Shown: positions 7,753 to 14,075 of the stretch, one piece after another
Position numbering within the stretch: the stretch's first letter is position 1
Layout: every line of letters begins with the position of its first letter
Assembly (NCBI GenBank): GCA_900549085.1
Contig: URMO01000045.1
Location: forward strand, 1 to 16,382
Source: an uncultured Collinsella sp.
GTDB lineage: Bacteria > Actinomycetota > Coriobacteriia > Coriobacteriales > Coriobacteriaceae
DNA length: 16,382 nucleotides
Reading direction: 5' to 3'
Notes under the pieces: generated by a model
Told to the model about the DNA's origin: nothing
The model's database searches: none
Seen by the model: only the letters and a program-made list of their open reading frames with translations
Position numbers and translations under genes: made by a program

Positions 7753-7823
7753 TAAGTTGCGGTGAAATAGGGACTGTTTATGCAGCTAAAGCCGCAAAAC
7801 AGTCCCTATTTCACCGCAACTTA
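7753..7823. repeat. Long perfect inverted repeat (27-bp arms), REP/BIME-like
   Basis: Arms at 7753-7779 and 7797-7823 are exact reverse complements with a 17-base loop. Each arm contains GGTGAAATAGGGACTG, which resembles the palindrome at 8239-8269. It fills the gap between the converging lipid kinase and release-factor-like genes, and no T-tract follows on either strand. It could fold in both transcripts, but its sequence looks like a dispersed repeat rather than a plain terminator. Confidence 0.75.
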
Positions 7824-7832
7824 TTGAGAAGA

Positions 7833-8213
7833 TCATTCCTCCCTGCCCGGTTTGCGTCGGTTGGCCTTTTTAATGGCGTTGAAGTGTTTGTCGTTGAGCC
7901 TGCGCTGGCGAGAGCGCTGAGGCACCTTGGTCTTTACGCGTCGGCGCGGTGGACGCCCGCGACGCCCCAGCTCGGCGCGCAGCTTACGCAGGCAGCTGCT
8001 ACGATTTTGGAACTGGCTGCGGCTCTCGCGCGCCGTCACGGTAATCCCCGAAGGGATATGTTTCATGCGCACCGCTGAATCCGTCGTGTTCACGCCCTGT
8101 CCACCCGGACCCGTCGCGCGAAACACCTGCACCTCGCAATCGCGCGCCAACTCTTCGGCCGACATCTCGGCATAGCGCGCATACTCGCGCCAGCCCATCT
8201 TGTTCTCATCCAT
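7833..8213 (-). CDS. Small GGQ-containing peptide chain release factor-like protein (RF-1 domain)
   Basis: The 126-residue protein is a stand-alone class I release factor catalytic domain. GPGGQG at 35-40 contains the GGQ tripeptide that in this family enters the ribosome's peptidyl-transferase centre and hydrolyses peptidyl-tRNA. It is followed by VNTTDSAVRMKHIPSGI. The codon-recognition domains of RF1/RF2 are absent. A strongly basic tail (about 85-123, ending AIKKANRRKPG) resembles the tail of ArfB/YaeJ rescue factors, which probes the empty mRNA channel. A role in rescuing stalled ribosomes is inferred. The ATG at 8213 has GGAGG 7 bases upstream. An in-frame extension to 8279 would run through the palindrome and is rejected. 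The gene is bracketed by palindromic repeats on both sides. Confidence 0.85.
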   Translation of the reverse strand: MDENKMGWREYARYAEMSAEELARDCEVQVFRATGPGGQGVNTTDSAVRMKHIPSGITVTARESRSQFQNRSSCLRKLRAELGRRGRPPRRRVKTKVPQRSRQRRLNDKHFNAIKKANRRKPGREE

Positions 8214-8233
8214 ATCAACACCTCCCCTCATAC

Positions 8234-8269
8234 AAAAAATGTGACAAAGGGACGGTCCCTTTGTCACAT
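8234..8269 (-). terminator. 31-bp palindrome with T-tract: xpt terminator and REP-like repeat
   Basis: ATGTGACAAAGGGAC (8239-8253) and GTCCCTTTGTCACAT (8255-8269) are exact reverse complements around a single central G. On the minus strand the hairpin is followed by TTTTTT (8239-8234), so it fits an intrinsic terminator 27 bases after the xpt stop. The same sequence type recurs at 16358-16382 and, diverged, at 7753-7823, which suggests a dispersed repeat doing double duty. Confidence 0.75.
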
Positions 8270-8296
8270 CGCATACCAATCGCTTGTGTTGCGCGC

Positions 8297-8875
8297 TTAG
8301 GCGAAGGTGATCTCGCCGGTCTCGCAGTCCATATCGGCGATGCGGGCCAAGCTCTCGACGCGGAAGCCGCGCTCGCGGAGCTTATCGCCGCCGCCCTGGA
8401 AGCCCTTCTCCACTGCAATGCCAATACCGGACACCTCGGCACCCGCAGCCTCGCAGATCTTGATGAGACCCTCGAGCGCGCAGCCGTTGGCCAGGAAGTC
8501 GTCGATAATCAGGACCTTGTCGCCCTCGGACAGGAAGCGCTTGCCGACGATGACCGGGTACTCCTTCTGCTTGGTAAAGGAGTAGATGGTCGTGGCATAC
8601 TGCTCGCCGTCAAGGTTGATAGACTGCGCCTTCTTGGCAAAGACCACCGGCACGCCGCCAAAATGCTGAGCCGCGATGCAAGCCATGCCAATGCCCGAAG
8701 CCTCGATCGTCAGGATCTTGTTGATCTCGACACCCTCGAACAGACGGGCCCACTCGGCACCCATGTGGTCGAACAGCTCAACGTCGCACTGGTGGTTGAG
8801 GAAGGCGTCAACCTTAAGGACGTTACCGGCCTTTACGATGCCGTCATGGCGAATACGATCCTCAAGCTCCTGCAT
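8297..8875 (-). CDS. xpt: Xanthine phosphoribosyltransferase
   Basis: Xpt salvages xanthine with PRPP to form XMP in the cytoplasm. The 192-residue length and sequence match the Bacillus subtilis type: KVDAFLNHQ at 21-29, YSFTKQ at 98-103, the PRPP-binding loop VLIIDDFLANGCALEG at 121-136, GIGIAVEKGFQ, and RVESLARI near the C-terminus. The ATG at 8875 has AAGGGG about 7 bases upstream. No purine riboswitch (the usual control element of Bacillus xpt) is recognisable in the 158 bases upstream, and no strong promoter stands out; a short hairpin (CGCGG/CCGCG at 8891-8908) precedes the ribosome binding site. A terminator-like palindrome follows the gene. The upstream MFS gene ends 158 bases away, so xpt is probably transcribed on its own. 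Confidence 0.95.
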   Translation of the reverse strand: MQELEDRIRHDGIVKAGNVLKVDAFLNHQCDVELFDHMGAEWARLFEGVEINKILTIEASGIGMACIAAQHFGGVPVVFAKKAQSINLDGEQYATTIYSFTKQKEYPVIVGKRFLSEGDKVLIIDDFLANGCALEGLIKICEAAGAEVSGIGIAVEKGFQGGGDKLRERGFRVESLARIADMDCETGEITFA

Positions 8876-9033
8876 GGCGCAACCCCTTCTCGCGGCAACG
8901 ATACCGCGCGATTAATAAACGTTGTTCGATAGTCTACCACGGACCGACCCCCGCCCGTCCCACAAGCCGCATCGCACCATAAAGCCGCAAGACCAGTAGA
9001 TGGGCCGATTCGTGGCAAGCCTGCCTCCACAAG

Positions 9034-10338
9034 CTAATGGCGGGCGCGCACCCTCACCAAACGCACCATGGCAAGCGCAAAGCCCACGGCGGCCACAGCC
9101 ATGAGCACGTAGAACACCGAACGGAAACCAAACAGGAACACATCCGGACGGCCTGCAACAAAACTGGTCACGGCCTCGCCCATCGCCACGCTCATCTGCC
9201 CATACAGGATATGCGACGCCGCCGTAATGCCCACCGCCATACCCGCATAGCGCGCTAGACTACCCAAGCTGCCTGCAAAACCGAGCGCCTCGCGCGGGGC
9301 CGAACCCATATACAGCGAGTTGTTGGGGCTCTGGAAAATCGACGTGCCGCACGACATAAACGCGGCACAGCACACGATCACAGGGATAGAAGAGTGCTCG
9401 TCGAGCGTGCTTACCGCAAAGAGACCGCACACGTACACGCCCAGGCCGACCGCCGTGGGGCCCTCGCAGCCAACACGGTCCGAAACCGTTCCCGAAAGCG
9501 GGCCGATAAAGGCATTCACCATTGGCAGTGCCAAAAAGAGCAGTCCGGAAATATCGGAGCTAAAGCCATGGGCGTCCTGAAAATAGAACGGCAGAATAAA
9601 CTCGGATGCGCCAATGCCAACGAACACGATGAGCATGCAGGCAAGGTTGATGGTAAAGGCCGAATTTGCAAAGCAGCGACGAGCAGCCTCGATCAGGGAC
9701 ATGGGACGCTCGCCGGCCTCCGGCTTAACATGCGGCAGCGTATAGAGCCCCACGATAAACGAGATGACGCCAATGGGCAGGTTGATGAGGAAGATACTCT
9801 CCCAGGGAAAGCTTGCCACCAGCATGCCACCGAGCACGGGGCCACACATCATGCCGAGGGCCACGAAGGTCGCGAGAATACCCATAGCACGACCGCGTTC
9901 GCGCGCCGGAAACGACTCGGTGATGATACCCATGTTGTTGGCCATGGCCGCCGCGCAACCGACGCCCTGAACAATACGTGCCAGAATAAGAACCTCGAGC
10001 GAGGCCGAAAGGCCACAAAGCAGTGAGCCAACCGTAAAGACGATGACGCCCAGCTGGAACACATTCACCTTGCCGCGCACGTCGCCCAGGCGGCCAAACG
10101 GCAGCATAGCCACGCATGTCGCAAGCAGGTACACCGAACTCACCAGCTGAATGCGATCGAGGCCCACGCCCAGTTCCTTTTGCATCACGGGCAACGCCAC
10201 GGTCACGACGGTCGAATCCAGGCACACCATAAACGTCATGATGAGCACGGTAAACAGAATCGCCCACTTGTTCTTGCCATGGGTGTCGCCCTCAAGGGCA
10301 ATGTGCTCGCGGCGCAGCTGCTCTGCGGTTTTCTCCAT
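9034..10338 (-). CDS. MFS transporter, drug:H+ antiporter type (DHA2-like signatures, 12 helices)
   Basis: This 434-residue inner-membrane protein belongs to the major facilitator superfamily and is probably a proton-coupled efflux pump. Signature motifs are LDSTVVTVALP at 40-50 in helix 1 (typical of DHA2/EmrB-QacA), GRLGDVRGK at 82-90 (motif A, loop 2-3), RIVQGVGCAAAMANNMGI in helix 4 (motif B), and GPVLGGML in helix 5 (antiporter motif C). I count about 12 helices, whereas DHA2 proteins usually have 14 and about 470-510 residues. The ATG at 10338 has AAAGGA 5 bases upstream; an ATG at 10344 sits directly against that site and is less likely. The metY terminator ends about 27 bases upstream and no separate promoter is clear. 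Substrate is unknown. Confidence 0.85.
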   Translation of the reverse strand: MEKTAEQLRREHIALEGDTHGKNKWAILFTVLIMTFMVCLDSTVVTVALPVMQKELGVGLDRIQLVSSVYLLATCVAMLPFGRLGDVRGKVNVFQLGVIVFTVGSLLCGLSASLEVLILARIVQGVGCAAAMANNMGIITESFPARERGRAMGILATFVALGMMCGPVLGGMLVASFPWESIFLINLPIGVISFIVGLYTLPHVKPEAGERPMSLIEAARRCFANSAFTINLACMLIVFVGIGASEFILPFYFQDAHGFSSDISGLLFLALPMVNAFIGPLSGTVSDRVGCEGPTAVGLGVYVCGLFAVSTLDEHSSIPVIVCCAAFMSCGTSIFQSPNNSLYMGSAPREALGFAGSLGSLARYAGMAVGITAASHILYGQMSVAMGEAVTSFVAGRPDVFLFGFRSVFYVLMAVAAVGFALAMVRLVRVRARH

Positions 10339-10364
10339 ATCCATCCTTTCGAGTGGCGCAACGC

Positions 10365-10411
10365 AAAAACGGGACCCCGATCGCCTGCAAACAGTCGCGA
10401 TTGGGGTCCCG
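10365..10411 (-). terminator. Rho-independent terminator downstream of metY
   Basis: Arms 10370-10384 and 10397-10411 pair over 15 bp with one G-U or mismatch position, around a 12-base loop. On the minus strand the stem is followed by TTTTT (10369-10365). It lies about 70 bases after the metY stop and just before the MFS start, so MFS expression would need readthrough or a promoter inside this segment. Confidence 0.85.
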
Positions 10412-10479
10412 CCTACGGAATCGGAACGAAAGGTCGTCGAAGCTTTCTGCCAGCATCGGCGCCTCGTGCGAACGCTAGC

Positions 10480-11763
10480 CTAGCACTGCTCGAGCGCCTG
10501 CTCAAGGTCGGCAATCAGATCGGCCGTGTCCTCGAGACCGCACGACAGGCGTACCATGTCGGCAGAGATGCCACAGGCGATGAGCTCCTCATCGTTCATT
10601 TGGCGATGGGTGGCGTTTGCCGGATGCAAGCAGCAGGTGCGGGCGTCGGCCACGTGCGTGGCGATCTGGGCGAGCTTAAGGCTCTTCATAAAGGTCTCGG
10701 CCGCCGCGCGACCACCGTTAAAGCCAAAGCTCACGACGCCGCAAGTACCGTTGGGCATGTACTTCTGAGCGATGTCATAGTACTTGTCGCCCTCCAGGCC
10801 CGGATAGCTCACGAAGCGTACCTTGGGGTGGCTCTGCAGGAACTTGGCGACCGCCAGACCATTCTCACAATGGCGCGGCATGCGCACGTGCAGGCTCTCG
10901 AGCGAGCTGTTCAGGAAGAACGCCGCCTGCGGGTTCTGCATGGGGCCGAGGTCGCGCATAAGCTGCGCAGTGGCCTTGGTAATAAAGGCGCCCTCGCGAC
11001 CGAACTTCTCGGCATAGGTCACGCCGTGGTAGCTCTCGTCGGGCGTGGTGAGACCCGGGAACTTGTCCGCATGGGCCATCCAGTCAAACTGGCCGTGGTC
11101 GACGATCACGCCACCCAGGTAGGCCGCATGGCCATCCATGTACTTAGTGGTGGAGTGCGTGACGATGTCGGCGCCCCACTCAAAGGGACGGCACATCACG
11201 GGCGTCGGGAAGGTGTTGTCGACCATCAGCGGTACGCCGTGGTCGTGCGCGGCCTTGGCAAAGCGCTCAATATCGAGCACGGCAAGGGCGGGGTTAGCAA
11301 TCGTCTCGCCAAAGACAAGCTTGGTGTTGGGCTGGAAGGCTGCCTCGAGCTCCTCGTCGGTGCAGTCGGGGGCAACGAACGTGCAGGTCAAGCCCATACG
11401 ACCCATGGTGTGAGCCAACAGGTTGTAGGTACCGCCGTAGATGGCGGAGCTCGCGACCACGTGATCGCCGGCGCCGGCAACGTTAAAGATCGCGAGGAAG
11501 TTCGCGGCCATGCCCGAGCTCGTGAGCATCGCTGCGGTGCCGCCCTCCATCTCGCAGATCTTGGCGGCAACCAAATCGCACGTGGGATTCTGCAGACGGC
11601 TGTAGAAATAGCCCGACTCCTCCAGGTCAAACAGCTTGCCCATGTGCTCGGACGTGTCGTACTTCCACGTGGTGGACTGGTAGATGGGCACCTGGCGCGG
11701 CTCCGCATCTCCCGGGTGATACCCGCCCTGAACACATGTCGTACCGATGGTCTGCTCGCTCAT
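10480..11763 (-). CDS. metY: O-acetylhomoserine aminocarboxypropyltransferase (sulfhydrylase)
   Basis: This cytoplasmic PLP enzyme of the Cys/Met-metabolism family most likely condenses O-acetylhomoserine with sulfide to homocysteine, feeding methionine synthesis. The 427 residues show QVPIYQSTTW (24-33), YSRLQNPT (54-61), the PLP-stacking region TSSGMAAN (81-88), VDNTF with D182 facing the cofactor nitrogen, and HSTTKYMDGH with catalytic K207. The segment DESYHGVTYAEKFG and the overall length fit the OAH sulfhydrylase subgroup better than the shorter cystathionine synthases and lyases. Methionine gamma-lyase activity cannot be excluded. GGGAG 6 bases before the ATG at 11763 decides the start over a TTG at 11769. 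A sigma70-type promoter (11803-11831) and a strong terminator make it monocistronic. Confidence 0.9.
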   Translation of the reverse strand: MSEQTIGTTCVQGGYHPGDAEPRQVPIYQSTTWKYDTSEHMGKLFDLEESGYFYSRLQNPTCDLVAAKICEMEGGTAAMLTSSGMAANFLAIFNVAGAGDHVVASSAIYGGTYNLLAHTMGRMGLTCTFVAPDCTDEELEAAFQPNTKLVFGETIANPALAVLDIERFAKAAHDHGVPLMVDNTFPTPVMCRPFEWGADIVTHSTTKYMDGHAAYLGGVIVDHGQFDWMAHADKFPGLTTPDESYHGVTYAEKFGREGAFITKATAQLMRDLGPMQNPQAAFFLNSSLESLHVRMPRHCENGLAVAKFLQSHPKVRFVSYPGLEGDKYYDIAQKYMPNGTCGVVSFGFNGGRAAAETFMKSLKLAQIATHVADARTCCLHPANATHRQMNDEELIACGISADMVRLSCGLEDTADLIADLEQALEQC

Positions 11764-11802
11764 ATCCAACTCCCTTACTTGGGTTTTGTTTTTATTCGGT
11801 TC

Positions 11803-11831
11803 ACGATACCGCTACCCTGCACCCCTCTCAA
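11803..11831 (-). promoter_or_regulatory. metY promoter
   Basis: On the minus strand TTGAGA (11831-11826) and TATCGT (11808-11803) are 17 bases apart, giving a start near 11796 and a leader of about 33 bases. I see no SAM-type riboswitch in the leader. Confidence 0.5.
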
Positions 11832-11852
11832 CCCATCCCCAAGGTAGGTTAT

Positions 11853-11881
11853 TGGACAAATTGATCAGGGGTATTTATCTC
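11853..11881 (+). promoter_or_regulatory. Possible promoter of the C_GCAxxG_C_C gene
   Basis: TTGGAC (11853-11858) and TATCTC (11876-11881; or TTATCT one base earlier) are 16-17 bases apart on the plus strand, divergent from the metY promoter. The -10 match is weak. It would give a leader of about 105 bases before the ATG at 11995. Confidence 0.3.
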
Positions 11882-11994
11882 AAGCCTTGGGCATTTGCTC
11901 GATAGATAAAAATGAGGCATCCATGAAGCTCTCGATGATTACACGCACCGTCATGGGTACCATAGGCGGGTACACCGTGACTAAGGAGACAACG

Positions 11995-12441
11995 ATGAAG
12001 CAAATCGATACGGCCCAGCTCGACATCACCGCCTGTCAGGCTCAGGCTGCCGAATACCATGCCCGTGGCTTCAACTGCGCCCAGGCCGTCGCCTGCACGC
12101 TCGCACCTGCCGTCGGACTCGACCCCCAGGTCGCCTTTACCCTCACCGAGGGCTTTGGCGCCGGCATGGGCGGCATGACCGAAACCTGCGGCGCCATCTC
12201 GGGCGCCGTGGCCATCATGGGTTTTGTAATGAGCGACGGCATGGAAAACCCCAAGACCAAGGGCCAGACCTACAAGCTGTCGCGCGAAATCGCCAAGCGT
12301 TTTAAAACGAAGAACACAACGACCGTCTGCGGCACGCTCAAGGGCGTCGGATCGGATAAGGGTCCGCTCCGCAGCTGCCCTGGTTGCATCGACGATGCCG
12401 TCGAGATCGCCTGCGATGTGCTAAAGCAGCTCGCCGAGTAA
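11995..12441 (+). CDS. C_GCAxxG_C_C family cysteine-rich protein, probable redox role
   Basis: This is a 148-residue protein of the C_GCAxxG_C_C family, whose conserved cysteines suggest redox or metal binding but whose reaction is not established. Visible conserved positions are GFNCAQAV with C28, EGFGAGMGGMTETCGAISGAV at 52-72 with C65 (typical glycine-rich core, broken here by variants), C112, and the CPGC pair C128/C131, then C140. It has no signal peptide and should be cytoplasmic. The ATG at 11995 has AAGGAG 6 bases upstream. An in-frame ATG at 11923 also has GAGG 5 bases upstream and would add 24 residues, so a longer form is possible. It is divergent from metY and converges on yigZ across a terminator hairpin. 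Confidence 0.82.
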   Translation: MKQIDTAQLDITACQAQAAEYHARGFNCAQAVACTLAPAVGLDPQVAFTLTEGFGAGMGGMTETCGAISGAVAIMGFVMSDGMENPKTKGQTYKLSREIAKRFKTKNTTTVCGTLKGVGSDKGPLRSCPGCIDDAVEIACDVLKQLAE

Positions 12442-12454
12442 ACGGCAGCAACAG

Positions 12455-12505
12455 AAAACGACGGCCGGCGCGCTTGGGATCCATCCAAAAGCACGCCGGC
12501 CGTCG
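12455..12505 (-). terminator. Terminator between the converging C_GCAxxG_C_C and yigZ genes
   Basis: CGACGGCCGGCG (12459-12470) and CGCCGGCCGTCG (12494-12505) are exact reverse complements, and the stem continues inward for 4 more pairs after one mismatch. On the minus strand it is followed by TTTTCTGTT, which fits termination of yigZ four bases after its stop. No T-run follows on the plus strand. Confidence 0.8.
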
Positions 12506-12508
12506 CCA

Positions 12509-13147
12509 TTAGAACTCGGCAAATTCGGGAGCGCCGACCTCGATCTCCTCGCGCCCCGCCATAAGCTCGCGCATCTTGGCGCAAAATAGCTCCTGCTCCC
12601 CCGCCTTAAACACCAAGTGAAGTGTCACGGCATCCGCGTAATCGGTATCCAAAACCTTGGCACCCAAATCCTGCGCCAAACGAAGCACCTGCTCATACTG
12701 CGGATAGGCCACATGCACGTCAACCGGCACGACGCTTGTCATCTCAACGATCTGCCCGGCCTCCTGAGCCGCAGCCACCGCCGCCTGCGTCGCCGCGGTA
12801 TAGGCGCGCACCAAGCCGCCAGGCCCCAATAGTGTGCCGCCAAAATAGCGCGTCACCACACAGCAAACATTTTTGAGCTCTGCGCCGCGCAACACCTCGA
12901 GCGTCGGCATACCGCTCGTGCGGCTCGGCTCACCGTCATCGCTCTGGCGCTCGCGTCCATCGACCAAAATCCACGCGGGAACATTGTGCCGAGCGTCGTA
13001 ATGACGCTTGCGAACCATCTCGATAAAGGCATTCGCCTCATCCTCGGACTCAATATGGACAAGCTGGGCAATAAACCGGCTCTTGCGGTCCACAAACTCG
13101 CCCGAAGCCTCAATATTCGACTGCAGAGTAAAATAGCTGTCCAACAA
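12509..13147 (-). CDS. yigZ: YigZ/IMPACT family protein (TTG start)
   Basis: This 212-residue protein belongs to the UPF0029/IMPACT (YigZ, YvyE) family, with an N-terminal domain of ribosomal S5-fold type and a C-terminal EF-G-like domain. Its cellular role is not settled. Signatures are SRFIAQL (23-29), the core DDGEPSRTSGMPTLEVL around 69-85, and VVTRYFGGTLLGPGGLVRAY around 97-116. No ATG exists before the conserved region, and the first in-frame one (residue 43) is already inside the domain. Translation must start at one of two adjacent TTG codons (13147 or 13144), preceded by GAGGGG. The gene ends in a strong terminator. Upstream, 230 bases to rnpB hold two short hairpins and a fold-back element. 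Confidence 0.9.
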   Translation of the reverse strand: MLDSYFTLQSNIEASGEFVDRKSRFIAQLVHIESEDEANAFIEMVRKRHYDARHNVPAWILVDGRERQSDDGEPSRTSGMPTLEVLRGAELKNVCCVVTRYFGGTLLGPGGLVRAYTAATQAAVAAAQEAGQIVEMTSVVPVDVHVAYPQYEQVLRLAQDLGAKVLDTDYADAVTLHLVFKAGEQELFCAKMRELMAGREEIEVGAPEFAEF

Positions 13148-13188
13148 AGCCCCTCAACAACAAGCAAAGCAACAAACAGCCTCAATAA

Positions 13189-13219
13189 TACGGCAAAGGC
13201 CGTACCGATAACCTCGGTA
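13189..13219. repeat. Two overlapping short hairpins upstream of yigZ
   Basis: TACGGC/GCCGTA (13189-13194, 13199-13204) and TACCGA/TCGGTA (13203-13208, 13214-13219) share two bases, so only one can form fully at a time. On the minus strand the first is followed by TTATTG, a weak terminator-like arrangement 42 bases before the yigZ start. It could end the rnpB transcript or attenuate yigZ. Confidence 0.35.
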
Positions 13220-13259
13220 AATAGAACGGAAACGCCAATGATACCGTCACCAACAGCGA

Positions 13260-13358
13260 GAACCCGTCAGCGCGAGCAAGGTGCCTTGAAAGACAAGGGC
13301 ATTGACCTTATGGTCATGCCCGAAGGCTTGAAAGGCAGATTGCCGCGCTGACGGGTTC
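13260..13358. repeat. 99-bp fold-back element beside rnpB
   Basis: GAACCCGTCAGCGCG (13260-13274) and its exact reverse complement (13344-13358) enclose 69 bases that fold further. GCAA/TTGC and GCCTT/AAGGC continue the stem, and the centre forms GGGCATTGACC/GGTCATGCCC (one bulge) around a TTAT loop. The result is a long, rod-like structure on either strand. It starts about 20 bases beyond the rnpB 3' end and has no T-tract on either side. Candidates are an rnpB 3' processing or termination structure, a small structured RNA, or a miniature repeat. Confidence 0.6.
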
Positions 13359-13378
13359 GCAGCGTCAACATAGTTGCC

Positions 13379-13737
13379 AAGTGGGCCTATAAGCCGGGTT
13401 CTGTCGTGAACGGTCATTTATCTTGTCTGCACGTTACCGTGCAGCTCCACGCACGCTACCCGAACGCGGACCGGGCCGGCCCATAGCGTTCCTATTCGCG
13501 CTTGCTCCGGATGGGGTTTGCCAAGCCGCCGTGTTGCCACGACGCTGGTGGTCTCTTACACCACCGTTTCAGCTTTTCCCTTTACGCCTTACGGCGCAGG
13601 TGGGAGTCTTCTTTTCTGCGGCGCTTTCCGTCGGATCACTCCGCCCGGCCGTTAGCCGGCATCCCGCCCTCTGGAGCCCGGACTTTCCTCACGCGTACTG
13701 CAAGCAGCACATCGCGCGACCGTCTGGCCCACTCAGC
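13379..13737 (-). ncRNA. rnpB: RNase P RNA component
   Basis: This is the catalytic RNA that trims the 5' leader of tRNA precursors. The minus strand has the universal blocks: GAGGAAAGTCCGGGCTCC near the 5' end (13690-13673), and AGATAAATGACCGTTC followed by ACAGAACCCGGCTTATAG near the 3' end. The ends are placed by helix P1, where AGTGGGCC (13733-13726) pairs with GGCCCACT (13387-13380). The length of about 359 bases and layout fit the bacterial A-type RNA. Ends are good to within a few bases. Confidence 0.95.
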
Positions 13738-13745
13738 AGTGCAAG

Positions 13746-13774
13746 AGTGTAACACACCGTTGCCGCAGGCAATG
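13746..13774 (-). promoter_or_regulatory. Probable rnpB promoter
   Basis: TACACT (13751-13746, minus strand) lies about 8 bases before the inferred 5' end of RNase P RNA. A -35 could be CATTGC at 17 bases or TTGCCT at 15 bases; neither is ideal. Confidence 0.45.
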
Positions 13775-14017
13775 GCACAACGCAAACGCTCGACACGATA
13801 AACCAAGAACCGCCATGCGTTACAATGGTCCTGTCGATGGGCAACGTCGTCAGTCGAGACGCGACCGCGCTCCGCACCCCTCCGTCTACTCGGTGTGTTC
13901 CCGCCTCCTCCCCGAGGCGGGATGTCGGCATTTTTCATGCACCGACAACCCAATAGCAAACAGACAACCCGGGCAGCATTGCGCACGGATAGCATCGCGC
14001 GCCTCAGCAGCAAATGC
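13775..14017. other. Intergenic stretch between rnpB and rpsA with no supported gene
   Basis: I find no convincing coding signal here: candidate frames lack a ribosome binding site and family similarity. The one structure is a plus-strand hairpin CCCGCCTC/GAGGCGGG (13900-13907, 13914-13921) with TTTTT nine bases later (13931-13935). It is a poor terminator, because nothing recognisable on the plus strand precedes it. Confidence 0.4.
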
Positions 14018-14051
14018 AAAAAGGGACCCGTCCATTGCGGACGGATCCCTT
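14018..14051 (-). terminator. Rho-independent terminator of rpsA
   Basis: Arms AAGGGACCCGTCC (14021-14033) and GGACGGATCCCTT (14039-14051) pair with one mismatch around ATTGC. On the minus strand the stem runs into TTTTT (14022-14018), 24 bases after the rpsA stop. Confidence 0.85.
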
Positions 14052-14075
14052 AAAACAAGTGATCGTCAAACCGAT

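Noticed and set aside
7753..8269. Composite transposon carrying the release-factor-like gene between inverted repeats
   Set aside because: The two flanking palindromes are each complete and differ in sequence and length; there is no transposase and no target duplication, so a simple mobile cassette is not supported.
8876..9033. Purine riboswitch upstream of xpt
   Set aside because: The conserved loop and junction sequences of the purine aptamer are absent; only a small hairpin is seen.
10180..11847. A 555-codon open frame on the plus strand
   Set aside because: It lies antisense to metY and the start of the MFS gene, shows no family motifs and no ribosome binding site, and reflects codon bias of the real genes.
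11764..11886. SAM riboswitch or T-box upstream of metY
   Set aside because: No matching conserved elements, and the inferred leader of about 33 bases is too short.
12986..13351. A 121-codon plus-strand open frame spanning the yigZ upstream region
   Set aside because: It is mostly antisense to yigZ and runs into the fold-back element; no ribosome binding site or similarity.
13423..14019. Several open frames over and beside rnpB on both strands
   Set aside because: They cover the RNase P RNA, whose conserved blocks explain the sequence.
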